Source: an uncultured Tessaracoccus sp. (lineage in GTDB: Bacteria; Actinomycetota; Actinomycetes; Propionibacteriales; Propionibacteriaceae). Taken from it: a DNA stretch of 64,000 nucleotides. This document shows, piece after piece, positions 15,734-22,924 of this stretch. The notes under the pieces are model-generated. The model worked only from the letters and a program-made list of their open reading frames with translations, was not told the DNA's origin and searched no databases. The stretch spans positions 1-64,000 of the forward strand of contig NZ_CAMYPD010000001.1 in assembly GCF_947286155.1 (NCBI RefSeq), given 5' to 3'. Position 1 is the first letter of the stretch. Each line of letters begins with the position of its first letter. Position numbers and translations under genes: made by a program.

Positions 15734-17095
15734 TCAGCGCTGTTTGATCTTGTTGGTGAGCTCGGTCACCTGCGTGAACAACGACCGATCTTCACTGATG
15801 CGATCGGTGACGCGACGCACGGAGTTCAGCACCGTCGAGTGATCGCGGCCCCCGAATTTGGCGCCGATCTTGGGCAGAGATAGCTCCGTCAGTTCCCGGC
15901 ACAAGTAGATGGCGATGTGGCGGGGCATGGCAATCCCCGCGACGCGGCTCGTCCCGGTGAGATCGTCCATCGAAATATTGAAGTACTCGCTGGTGGCTTC
16001 CATGATCGTCTGCGCATCCACCTGCACCTCGCCCTCTGGGATGAGGCTGTCGAGCACCTCGGTGGCGAGCTCCGTCGTGATCTCCTGCTGATCCAGCGAC
16101 GCGAGCGCTGCAATGCGGGTGAGCGCACCCTCGAGCTCGCGGATGTTCGTCGTAATCCGAGCCGCGATGAGTTCCAGCACCTGCGTACCCGCGGTCAGGC
16201 GCTGCGAGGCCACCTTCTTACGCAAAATAGCGATGCGAGTTTCGAGGTCGGGGGGCTGAATGTCGGTCATGAGCCCCCACTCGAAGCGCGAACGCAGCCG
16301 AGGTTCCAGCGCCTCCAGCAACTTCGGCGGGCGGTCGGATGTCATCACGATCTGCTTCTGCGCATTGTGCAGCGTGTTGAACGTGTGGAAGAACTCTTCC
16401 TGGGTCTGGATCTTCTGCGCCAGGAATTGAATGTCGTCGACGAGCAACACGTCGATGTCGCGATACGCGCTCCGAAACTCCGCAGTGCGGTTGCTCGAGA
16501 TGGCGTTGATGAAGTCGTTGGTGAGCTCCTCCGTCGATACGTACTTCACGCGGAGATTCTCGTAGTAGCTCATCACGTAGTGCCCGATGGCGTGCAGCAG
16601 ATGCGTCTTACCCAACCCCGACGCGCCGTAAATGAGCAGTGGGTTGTACGCCTTGCCGGGGGTTTCCGCGACAGCGGCGGCCGCGGCGTGTGCGAAACGG
16701 TTCGACGATCCAGCGACGAAACTCTCGAAGGTGTAGCGGGGATTGAGGCGAACGTCGGACTGGGGTCGAGGCTTCGCCAAAATGGGTTCGGGAAGCTGCG
16801 ACGCCACCTCCTCGTCGACTTCCGCAGCGGCCGGGCGCTGCTCGGGCACCTGATCTGGATCAATCATCACCGCGAGGTGTGTCGGGGTATTGAAATGATC
16901 GGACAGCTGCTCCTCGAGGGCGACGCGCAGGCGGGTCTCGATGCGTTCGCGGGTGGGTTCGTCGCTCACGGCCAGCATCATCGTCGAACCGTGCATCGCG
17001 ATGGGTTTGGTGCGACGCAGCCACGCACGGGTTGGCGCGTCGGCGGAATCAATGACGCTGTCCCACATGACGTCGAGGTCAATAGCGTCAGTCAC
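15734..17095 (-). CDS. dnaA: chromosomal replication initiator DnaA, 453 aa
   Basis: DnaA binds the boxes in oriC and opens the duplex. Domain I is at the N-terminus, a short acidic linker follows (about 85-115), then the AAA+ domain with Walker A GASGLGKTHLLHAIG (about 150-165), Walker B VLLVDDIQFLA and sensor motifs, and the C-terminal helix-turn-helix with the signature GGRDHSTVLNSVRRV. The start is GTG at 17095. At 453 aa it has a short linker compared with many actinobacterial DnaA proteins. DnaA boxes upstream (17131-17147) suggest autoregulation. Confidence 0.97.
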   Translation of the reverse strand: MTDAIDLDVMWDSVIDSADAPTRAWLRRTKPIAMHGSTMMLAVSDEPTRERIETRLRVALEEQLSDHFNTPTHLAVMIDPDQVPEQRPAAAEVDEEVASQLPEPILAKPRPQSDVRLNPRYTFESFVAGSSNRFAHAAAAAVAETPGKAYNPLLIYGASGLGKTHLLHAIGHYVMSYYENLRVKYVSTEELTNDFINAISSNRTAEFRSAYRDIDVLLVDDIQFLAQKIQTQEEFFHTFNTLHNAQKQIVMTSDRPPKLLEALEPRLRSRFEWGLMTDIQPPDLETRIAILRKKVASQRLTAGTQVLELIAARITTNIRELEGALTRIAALASLDQQEITTELATEVLDSLIPEGEVQVDAQTIMEATSEYFNISMDDLTGTSRVAGIAMPRHIAIYLCRELTELSLPKIGAKFGGRDHSTVLNSVRRVTDRISEDRSLFTQVTELTNKIKQR

Positions 17096-17130
17096 AAAGA
17101 CCCCTTGTTACTCTCGTGAGCGCATGCTCA

Positions 17131-17147
17131 TTGTCCACATTTCCACA
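17131..17147. promoter_or_regulatory. DnaA boxes in the dnaA promoter region
   Basis: TTGTCCACA (17131-17139) runs into TTTCCACA (17140-17147), about 36 nt upstream of the dnaA start, with a further CCCACAG at about 17154. This is the expected place for autorepression of dnaA. The rest of 17096-17387 holds the divergent dnaA and rpmH promoters; I could not fix -35/-10 elements. Confidence 0.6.
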
Positions 17148-17387
17148 GAGTTTCCCACAGACGCGGGTGACACCTGAACCTAGTACCCTCGCGGATGTTC
17201 TGCAACCTGTTTGAGTGAATACATCGGCGTGTCGGCTGGACTACATTGATGTAATTTGCATCGGCGGGGTTTGGGTTTGGAGAAACGCCCCTCAAGCGCG
17301 TATCGTTACATAGCCGCTGTCTCGGACAGCCCACGTCCTCAGGCCTTCGGGCTTGTGATTACCAGCATCGTTACGGAGAATTCTCGC

Positions 17388-17525
17388 ATGAGCAAGCGTA
17401 CCTTCCAGCCGAGCAATCGTCGTCGCAGCCGCACCCACGGCTTCCGCAGCCGCATGCGCACTCGGGCCGGCCGCCGGATTCTGGCCGCTCGTCGTCGCAA
17501 GGGCCGCGCCGAGCTGTCGGCCTGA
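17388..17525 (+). CDS. rpmH: 50S ribosomal protein L34, 45 aa
   Basis: MSKRTFQPSNRRRSRTHGFR and the Arg/Lys-rich remainder are diagnostic of L34, and 45 aa is the normal length. The true ATG is at 17388; longer in-frame extensions upstream lack L34 similarity. ACGGAG (17372-17377) gives the ribosome site. It is the first gene of the rightward rpmH-rnpA-yidD-yidC-jag-rsmG series. Confidence 0.97.
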   Translation: MSKRTFQPSNRRRSRTHGFRSRMRTRAGRRILAARRRKGRAELSA

Positions 17526-17534
17526 TCCTGCTCC

Positions 17535-17885
17535 GTGCTGCCTACCTCGCGCCGTCTGAAAGCTCCCGCAGACTTCACTGCCTGCTTTCGTAATGGCGTG
17601 AGAGCGGCAGGAGCGTCGGTCGTCGTGCACGTAGGCCGACCACCCCACACGAATCCACCCGAGGTGACCCGGGTGGGTTTTGTTGTGTCCAAGAAAGTGG
17701 GCAATGCCGTCACCAGGAACCGCGTGAAGCGTCGGCTGCGGCATATCGTCGCGGATCTGCCCACACCCATGCACACGGACGTCGTCGTGCGCGCCCTGCC
17801 TTCGATTGCGGACGCAGGCGCCGAGCTGCGCGACGACGTGGTTTCCGCGTGGCGCAAAGCCTTCCAGAAGGCGTGCCAATGCTGA
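17535..17885 (+). CDS. rnpA: ribonuclease P protein component, 116 aa
   Basis: This is the protein cofactor of RNase P, which matures tRNA 5' ends. The conserved signature RNRVKRRLRHIV (residues about 57-68) follows VGFVVSKKVGNAV. The GTG start at 17535 is 9 nt after the rpmH stop, and the end overlaps yidD by 7 nt. Standard neighbourhood. Confidence 0.95.
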   Translation: MLPTSRRLKAPADFTACFRNGVRAAGASVVVHVGRPPHTNPPEVTRVGFVVSKKVGNAVTRNRVKRRLRHIVADLPTPMHTDVVVRALPSIADAGAELRDDVVSAWRKAFQKACQC

Positions 17886-18157
17886 AGTATCCGCTCATCT
17901 GGTTCGTCAAGGGTTGGCGACGCTGGATCTCGCCGCTGTACGGGGATGTGTGCAAGTTTCATCCGACGTGCTCCGAGTACGGGCTGAGGGCGCTGGAGGT
18001 GCACGGGGCGGTGCGCGGGTGCGGTCTGATTGTGTGGCGGCTAGTGCGCTGCCATCCGTGGTCGATGGGCGGCGTGGATTATGTTCCTGGCACCAAGGAA
18101 TACGACACCTGGGAGGCAGAGATGACCTCGCAGAAGACACTTGAGGTGAGTATCTGA
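17879..18157 (+). CDS. yidD: membrane protein insertion efficiency factor YidD, 92 aa
   Basis: The family core CKFHPTCSEYGLRALEVHGAVRG and RLVRCHPWSMGGVDYVP are present. YidD aids YidC-dependent membrane protein insertion. The ATG at 17879 begins inside rnpA, and the TGA overlaps the yidC ATG (TGATG). At 92 aa it has a somewhat longer acidic C-terminal tail than the shortest members. Confidence 0.94.
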   Translation: MLKYPLIWFVKGWRRWISPLYGDVCKFHPTCSEYGLRALEVHGAVRGCGLIVWRLVRCHPWSMGGVDYVPGTKEYDTWEAEMTSQKTLEVSI

Positions 18158-19281
18158 TGGAGTTTGTTGTCCCCCTGGGCATCGGCGACGCCTTCATGGG
18201 CTTGTTGTCGACGATGATGCAGCCGCTGTACTGGGCGGTCTCCGGGCTGCTGGTGATGTTCCACTGGGTTTGGGGTGTATGGCTGAATCTGCCGAAGGGT
18301 GCTGCGTGGGCGCTGGCGATTGTTTCGCTCACCGTCGTTGTGCGTACGGCGATGATTCCGCTGTTCGTGAAGCAGATCAACAGTTCGCGCAACATGCAGC
18401 TGCTCCAACCCAAGATGCAGGAGTTGCAGAAGAAGTACGGCAGCGACCGTGAGCGTCTCGGCCAAGAAACGATGAAGCTGTACAAGGAAGAAGGCGTCAA
18501 CCCCATGGCGTCATGCTTCCCCCTGCTCATTCAGATGCCCATCTTCCTCGCGTTGTTCCGTGTGCTGCAGGGAGCATCCGACGGTCCCGTGCGTGGCCAG
18601 TGGTTGAAGGACCGCCCGGAGCTGGTTGAGTCGCTGCAGAGTGCGAAGCTGTTCGGCGCCGAGCTCGCGTCGCGGATTTTCCCGCTCACGCCCTTTGGCA
18701 TGACGCAGATTCTCGGCATCATCCTGGTGATTTTGATGGTGGGGGCGCTGTTCATCACGCAGCTGCAGCTCATGCGCAAGAACATGCCGCCGGAGGCGCT
18801 CACGGGGCCGATGGCGCAGCAGCAAAAGATTATGCTGTACGTGTTCCCGGTCATCTACGCCATGTCGTCGGTGGTGATCCCCATTGGCGTCTTGCTGTAC
18901 TGGTTTGCCTCGAATGTGTGGACGATGGCGCAGCAGGGCATCCTCATTCGCAACAACCCTGCCCCCAATACCCCTGCCTACATCGACTGGGAAGAGCGGA
19001 TGCGCGCGAAGGGTCAAGACCCGGATCAGATCATGCGCGAGCGCCGCGAGAAGGCTCGTCGTAAGCGTAGGGGCGCGACGAACGCTCCCACCACCCGCAA
19101 GGTGCGCGGGCAGGGTGTGACACCCACCGACGACGTCGACGAGACGACGACCCCCACTCCCCCCAGGGTGCAGCGGCAGCAGGTGACCCGCTCTACCGTC
19201 CGCGTGGATGCGGATGGCAAGCGCGTGGTGACCAGGCAGCAGCCCCGCCAGCAATCGCGTGCTCAGCGCAAGAAGAAGTGA
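18157..19281 (+). CDS. yidC: membrane protein insertase YidC (Oxa1 family), 374 aa
   Basis: Membrane segments: about residues 5-30, 35-60, 170-200, 215-235 and 250-270. The Oxa1/YidC core contains the cytoplasmic coiled region NMQLLQPKMQELQKKYGSD and the conserved hydrophobic-groove arginine in TVVVRTAMIPLFV. The C-terminus (from about 285) is very basic (REKARRKRRG, SRAQRKKK), a ribosome-binding tail typical of actinobacteria. It acts alone or with SecYEG to insert membrane proteins. Confidence 0.96.
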   Translation: MEFVVPLGIGDAFMGLLSTMMQPLYWAVSGLLVMFHWVWGVWLNLPKGAAWALAIVSLTVVVRTAMIPLFVKQINSSRNMQLLQPKMQELQKKYGSDRERLGQETMKLYKEEGVNPMASCFPLLIQMPIFLALFRVLQGASDGPVRGQWLKDRPELVESLQSAKLFGAELASRIFPLTPFGMTQILGIILVILMVGALFITQLQLMRKNMPPEALTGPMAQQQKIMLYVFPVIYAMSSVVIPIGVLLYWFASNVWTMAQQGILIRNNPAPNTPAYIDWEERMRAKGQDPDQIMRERREKARRKRRGATNAPTTRKVRGQGVTPTDDVDETTTPTPPRVQRQQVTRSTVRVDADGKRVVTRQQPRQQSRAQRKKK

Positions 19282-19291
19282 AAGGACGCTC

Positions 19292-19756
19292 ATGAGTGAT
19301 AGCGAATCCAGCCTCCTGGCTGAAGGCGACCTCGTCGCGGATTACCTCGAAGAATTGCTCGACATCGCCGATCTCGACGGTGACATCGAGAACTCTGTCT
19401 CTGAGGGGCGAGCGTTCGTCGCCATCGACACTGACTCCGACTTGCTCGTGGGCAAGGACGGCAAGGTGCTCGACGCCCTCCAGGAACTCTCTCGTCTTGT
19501 TGTGATGACGGAGACGGGTCATCGCTCTCGGCTGATGGTCGACGTGGCTGGTTTCCGCGAGCGTCGCCGCGCGGAACTCGTCGCCATGGCTCGCGACGCG
19601 ATCGCCGAGGTGCAGGAAACCGGCGACCCGGTACGCATGATGCCGCTCAACGCGTACGAACGAAAGATCGTCCACGACGAGGTTGCCGGCGCCGGTTTGA
19701 TGAGCGAATCGGAGGGCGAGCCCCCGAACCGCCGAGTCGTGGTGCAGAAGCCATGA
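19292..19756 (+). CDS. jag: Jag/KhpB-type KH-R3H RNA-binding protein, 154 aa
   Basis: It contains a KH domain (about residues 28-85, with LLVGKDGKVLDALQELSRLV) and an R3H domain (about 85-145, RRRAELVAMARDAIAEVQETG and LNAYERKIVHDEVA). The ATG at 19292 with AAAGGA upstream (19281-19286) is chosen; a longer start at 19259 would overlap yidC. It lacks the N-terminal Jag_N domain seen in Firmicutes, as usual in actinobacteria. Its stop overlaps the rsmG start (ATGA). Confidence 0.9.
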   Translation: MSDSESSLLAEGDLVADYLEELLDIADLDGDIENSVSEGRAFVAIDTDSDLLVGKDGKVLDALQELSRLVVMTETGHRSRLMVDVAGFRERRRAELVAMARDAIAEVQETGDPVRMMPLNAYERKIVHDEVAGAGLMSESEGEPPNRRVVVQKP

Positions 19757-20418
19757 CCGATCTCGGCCCAGTGTCGATGGATGAAAGCGCGGCTCGGGCC
19801 GCGCTTTCATCTTTATATCCACAAGCAGCTAAGCAGGTAAATAGATATGTCGACATATTGCTTGACGAGGGGCTTACGTGGGGCCTGCTCGGCCCGCGAG
19901 AAGGTGAACGCGTGTGGACACGCCACATCGCCAACTCCATTGCGCTGGTTGACGCGATTCCGGAAGGCCTCCACGTGGCGGACATCGGCAGTGGTGCTGG
20001 CCTGCCCGGTATTCCGGTAGCCCTCGTGCGCCCGGATCTCCGGGTTACCTTGGTGGAGCCCCTACAGCGACGGGCGGAGTTCCTGCAGCGCGTCGTGGGG
20101 CGGCTGCAGATTCAGGATCAGGTGAGCGTTGTGCGAGCACGTGCGGAAGAGCTCGCCACTGAGGCGAGGCACTCCGCCCTGTTCGACCTCGTGACCTGCC
20201 GTGCCGTCGCTCCACTCTCCAAACTGCTGGGGTGGACGGCGGATCTATTCCTGCCCGACGGGCAGCTCGTCGCGCTCAAAGGGCAGTCGGCGGACCAAGA
20301 GGTGACGAAGGCCAGCAAGGTTCTCGCTCAACGCCGCTGCTCAGCCGAGATACTTGAGCTGACACTCCCCCAGGGCCTCGAGGGCACAAGAGCAGTGCGA
20401 GTCCGTCGCACCTCCTGA
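19753..20418 (+). CDS. rsmG: 16S rRNA (guanine-N7) methyltransferase RsmG, 221 aa
   Basis: RsmG methylates G527 (E. coli numbering) of 16S rRNA using SAM. The motif VADIGSGAGLPGIPVAL (about residues 75-91) is the SAM-binding glycine loop, and ILLDEGLTWGL / VWTRHIANS are family-typical. It overlaps jag by 4 nt. An AT-rich patch around 19809-19865 contrasts with the rest of the gene. Confidence 0.95.
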   Translation: MTDLGPVSMDESAARAALSSLYPQAAKQVNRYVDILLDEGLTWGLLGPREGERVWTRHIANSIALVDAIPEGLHVADIGSGAGLPGIPVALVRPDLRVTLVEPLQRRAEFLQRVVGRLQIQDQVSVVRARAEELATEARHSALFDLVTCRAVAPLSKLLGWTADLFLPDGQLVALKGQSADQEVTKASKVLAQRRCSAEILELTLPQGLEGTRAVRVRRTS

Positions 20419-20426
20419 CCCGAGAG

Positions 20427-20448
20427 TTGCGTTCCACGTGGAACGCAA
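20427..20448. promoter_or_regulatory. parS centromere site 1
   Basis: GTTCCACGTGGAAC (20431-20444) is the exact consensus parS core bound by ParB. Flanking bases extend the perfect palindrome to 22 bp. It lies between rsmG and parA, 5 kb from oriC, and would also lie in the parA promoter region. Confidence 0.95.
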
Positions 20449-20508
20449 TCGACATGTGATTGTCGAGTAGAACAGGTAGACTCGCATCGCACGAGCGATT
20501 GGAGCACT

Positions 20509-21519
20509 GTGGCGATCTTTTTCCGCAAACGTAAGTCGACGTCGGACGACGCCCCGTCGAACAGTTCCCCAGAGGGCGGTGCGGACGTTCCACGTGGAAC
20601 GGAAGACACTGCAGCTCAGCCGCGGCGCGCCAAATTCGACGGGGATCTCGATGAGTACGGGATGGAACCTGAGTCGGAGTATGGCGACGAGCTCCACCCA
20701 GACGAGATCGCCACGAGCCGGCTGCCCAAACCGCAGGCACCGCGGGTGATCGTCGTCGCAAACCAGAAGGGTGGCGTGGGTAAGACGACAACGACGGTCA
20801 ACGTCGCGATGGCACTCGCCATGGGAGGGCTCAACGTGCTGGTGATCGACAACGACCCACAGGGCAACGCCTCGACCGCTCTCGGCATCGAACACTCGCA
20901 GGGCACACTAGGCACCTACGAAGTGTTGATCGAAGGTGATCCCATCATCGCCCACGCACAGCAGACCCCTCACTCCCCCAATCTCCACGTACTCCCTGCG
21001 ACGATCGACCTCGCCGCTGCGGAGATGGAGCTCGCTACGGCAGCGGGACGGGAATCTCGAATGAGTAACGCCATCGACGACTATCTGGAAACGAGTGGCG
21101 TCGACTATATTTTCATCGACTGTCCACCGTCACTGGGTCTTTTGACACTCAATGCACTGGTGGCTGCGAAGGAAATCATGGTGCCCATTCAGACCGAGTA
21201 CTACGCACTCGAAGGCGTGACCGCACTGATGAACACCATCAACCGAGTCAAGGGGTCGATGAACGATGACCTTCGACTGACGAACATCCTGCTCACGATG
21301 TATGACCGACGCACTAACCTGTCGAAGGATGTGGCGGAAGAAGTGCGGGCGCACTTCCCCGACGAGTTGCTCGATGTGGAGATTCCCCGTTCCGTACGCA
21401 TCGCCGAAGCGCCCAGTTTCGGGCAGACAGTCCTTACCTATCAGCCGCGATCAGAAGGAGCCGTCGCCTACCACACCGCTGCGGAGCTCATCGCGAACCA
21501 AGTGAAACCAAAGGAGTAA
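20509..21519 (+). CDS. parA: chromosome partitioning ATPase ParA, 336 aa
   Basis: ParA is a nucleoid-bound ATPase that moves ParB-parS complexes. An N-terminal polar extension of about 75 residues precedes the deviant Walker A KGGVGKTTTTVNVA (about residues 85-98); IDNDPQGNAS and YIFIDCPPSLGLLT follow. The start is GTG at 20509 with GGAG at 20501-20504. The disordered extension coding region contains the second parS. Confidence 0.95.
   Translation: MAIFFRKRKSTSDDAPSNSSPEGGADVPRGTEDTAAQPRRAKFDGDLDEYGMEPESEYGDELHPDEIATSRLPKPQAPRVIVVANQKGGVGKTTTTVNVAMALAMGGLNVLVIDNDPQGNASTALGIEHSQGTLGTYEVLIEGDPIIAHAQQTPHSPNLHVLPATIDLAAAEMELATAAGRESRMSNAIDDYLETSGVDYIFIDCPPSLGLLTLNALVAAKEIMVPIQTEYYALEGVTALMNTINRVKGSMNDDLRLTNILLTMYDRRTNLSKDVAEEVRAHFPDELLDVEIPRSVRIAEAPSFGQTVLTYQPRSEGAVAYHTAAELIANQVKPKE
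20587..20600. promoter_or_regulatory. parS centromere site 2, inside the parA coding sequence
   Basis: A second exact GTTCCACGTGGAAC lies 156 nt from the first and encodes part of DVPRGTE in the ParA N-terminal extension. Both sites within one gene start region make a compact ParB loading zone. Confidence 0.93.
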
Positions 21520-21522
21520 CAC

Positions 21523-22392
21523 ATGGCGACGACGAAGCCGTCGCGTCTTGGCAAGGGCCTGGACGCACTCATGACGAAGACGGATGACGACGACCGCGTC
21601 TCGTTCAAAGAGATCTCACTAGGAACGATTCAGCCGAACCCGAAGCAGCCGCGTCGGGACTTCGACGAAGATGAACTCGACGAGCTCGCGGAGTCGATCA
21701 AGGCCTTCGGCGTTCTGCAGCCGGTGGTGGTGCGCCCACTCAAGGCGGGTTCGTATGAACTCATCATGGGAGAGCGGCGCCTACGCGCGAGTGAACGGGC
21801 TGGGCAGAAGACGATTCCGGCAGTCATCCGCAACACCGACGACGACTCGATGCTCCGCGATGCGCTCATCGAGAACGTACACCGATCAGACTTGAATCCC
21901 ATTGAGGAGGCGCTCGCATACGAGCAGCTCCTAGAAGAGTTCGGCTGCACAAAGGAAGAGCTTTCGACAAGAATTCATCGCTCTCGTCCACAGATCTCCA
22001 ACACACTGCGCCTGCTAGGGTTGCCAACGTCCGTGCAGACCAAGGTGGCGGCCGGAGTGCTCACGGCTGGCCATGCGAAGGCCCTGCTCGGGCTCGACAC
22101 CCCAGCGGCGATGGAGGCGCTCGCTACGCGCATCATCGCGGAGGGCCTCTCGGTGCGTGCGACGGAGGAACTCGTTGTACTCGACAAGCACAACAGCGAA
22201 CGCCGCGTGGTGGAGCGCGCCCCGCGCCTTCCGTCGGATCAAGAACGCAGCCTCTCGGCGTCGCTCAGCGATCACTTCGATACTCGGGTAAAGGTGAACA
22301 TCGGGCGCAACAAGGGCAAGATCACCATCGAGTTTGCGACGGGGGAGGACCTCGAGCGCATCGTGGCGATCATCAACGGCAAAACGATATAA
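21523..22392 (+). CDS. parB: chromosome partitioning CTPase/DNA-binding protein ParB, 289 aa
   Basis: The N-terminus begins RLGKGLDALM, the ParA-interacting segment. The CTP-binding boxes (LQPVVVRP, GERRLRASERAG, ENVHRSDLNPIEEA) are at about residues 65-130, the helix-turn-helix (RPQISNTLRLLGLP) follows, and the dimerisation domain closes the protein. The ATG is 3 nt after the parA stop with AAAGGAG (21511-21517) inside parA. It would load at the two parS sites just upstream. Confidence 0.95.
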   Translation: MATTKPSRLGKGLDALMTKTDDDDRVSFKEISLGTIQPNPKQPRRDFDEDELDELAESIKAFGVLQPVVVRPLKAGSYELIMGERRLRASERAGQKTIPAVIRNTDDDSMLRDALIENVHRSDLNPIEEALAYEQLLEEFGCTKEELSTRIHRSRPQISNTLRLLGLPTSVQTKVAAGVLTAGHAKALLGLDTPAAMEALATRIIAEGLSVRATEELVVLDKHNSERRVVERAPRLPSDQERSLSASLSDHFDTRVKVNIGRNKGKITIEFATGEDLERIVAIINGKTI

Positions 22393-22438
22393 AGACAAGC
22401 CATCAAATCACTAAATAGATATAGAGGTATGTCGACAA

Positions 22439-22837
22439 ATGGATGATTTCGAGGAAGTCGAGGTAGAAGCCGACGATCTACGCGAGGTGGATGTGGAAGA
22501 CTTGCCGGCCATCCGTAGCAGCTTGCGCGTGTACCAGGTGCTCGCCTGGGTGGTGGGCGTGCTGCTGGTCGTGCTCACCCTCATCGCGATGCCCATCAAG
22601 TACCTCGCCAACGACGGGCGCCTCGTCCAGTACGTCGGAGTCACGCACGGCTGGCTGTACGCCATCTTGTTGATTAGCGTCGTGAACCTCGGCATGAGGA
22701 TCAAGTGGTCCTGGAAGTGGCTCCTCGGCATCGCGCTGGCAGGAACGGTGCCGTTCCTCAGCTTCTTCGCGGAACGCAAGGCAACCAAGTACGTGCAGCA
22801 GCGCATCGACGAGATCGAAGCGGAACCCACGAACTGA
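22439..22837 (+). CDS. DUF3817 integral membrane protein, 132 aa
   Basis: An acidic N-terminal tail of about 22 residues (EEVEVEADDLREVDVEDLP) precedes three membrane segments (about 32-52, 68-88, 93-112). The arrangement VTHGWLYAILLISVVNLGMRIKWSW is the DUF3817 pattern. Function is unknown; members are small actinobacterial inner-membrane proteins. The ATG at 22439 follows AGAGGT. It may be co-transcribed with parB (46-nt gap). Confidence 0.75.
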   Translation: MDDFEEVEVEADDLREVDVEDLPAIRSSLRVYQVLAWVVGVLLVVLTLIAMPIKYLANDGRLVQYVGVTHGWLYAILLISVVNLGMRIKWSWKWLLGIALAGTVPFLSFFAERKATKYVQQRIDEIEAEPTN

Positions 22838-22924
22838 GTCCGTCGCGGCGTGAGACCATGAGGGTGAGGGCCCAGACACGTAGACGTCTGCTACTGTCGA
22901 ACACCCAAGGAAGGGAATGACGCC

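Noticed and set aside
15555..15842. 95-aa open frame crossing oriC into dnaA
   Set aside because: It consists of DnaA boxes and antisense dnaA sequence; no ribosome site or family features.
19968..19985. CCACGTGG in rsmG as an extra parS
   Set aside because: Only the inner eight bases match; the flanking GTT/AAC of the parS core are absent.
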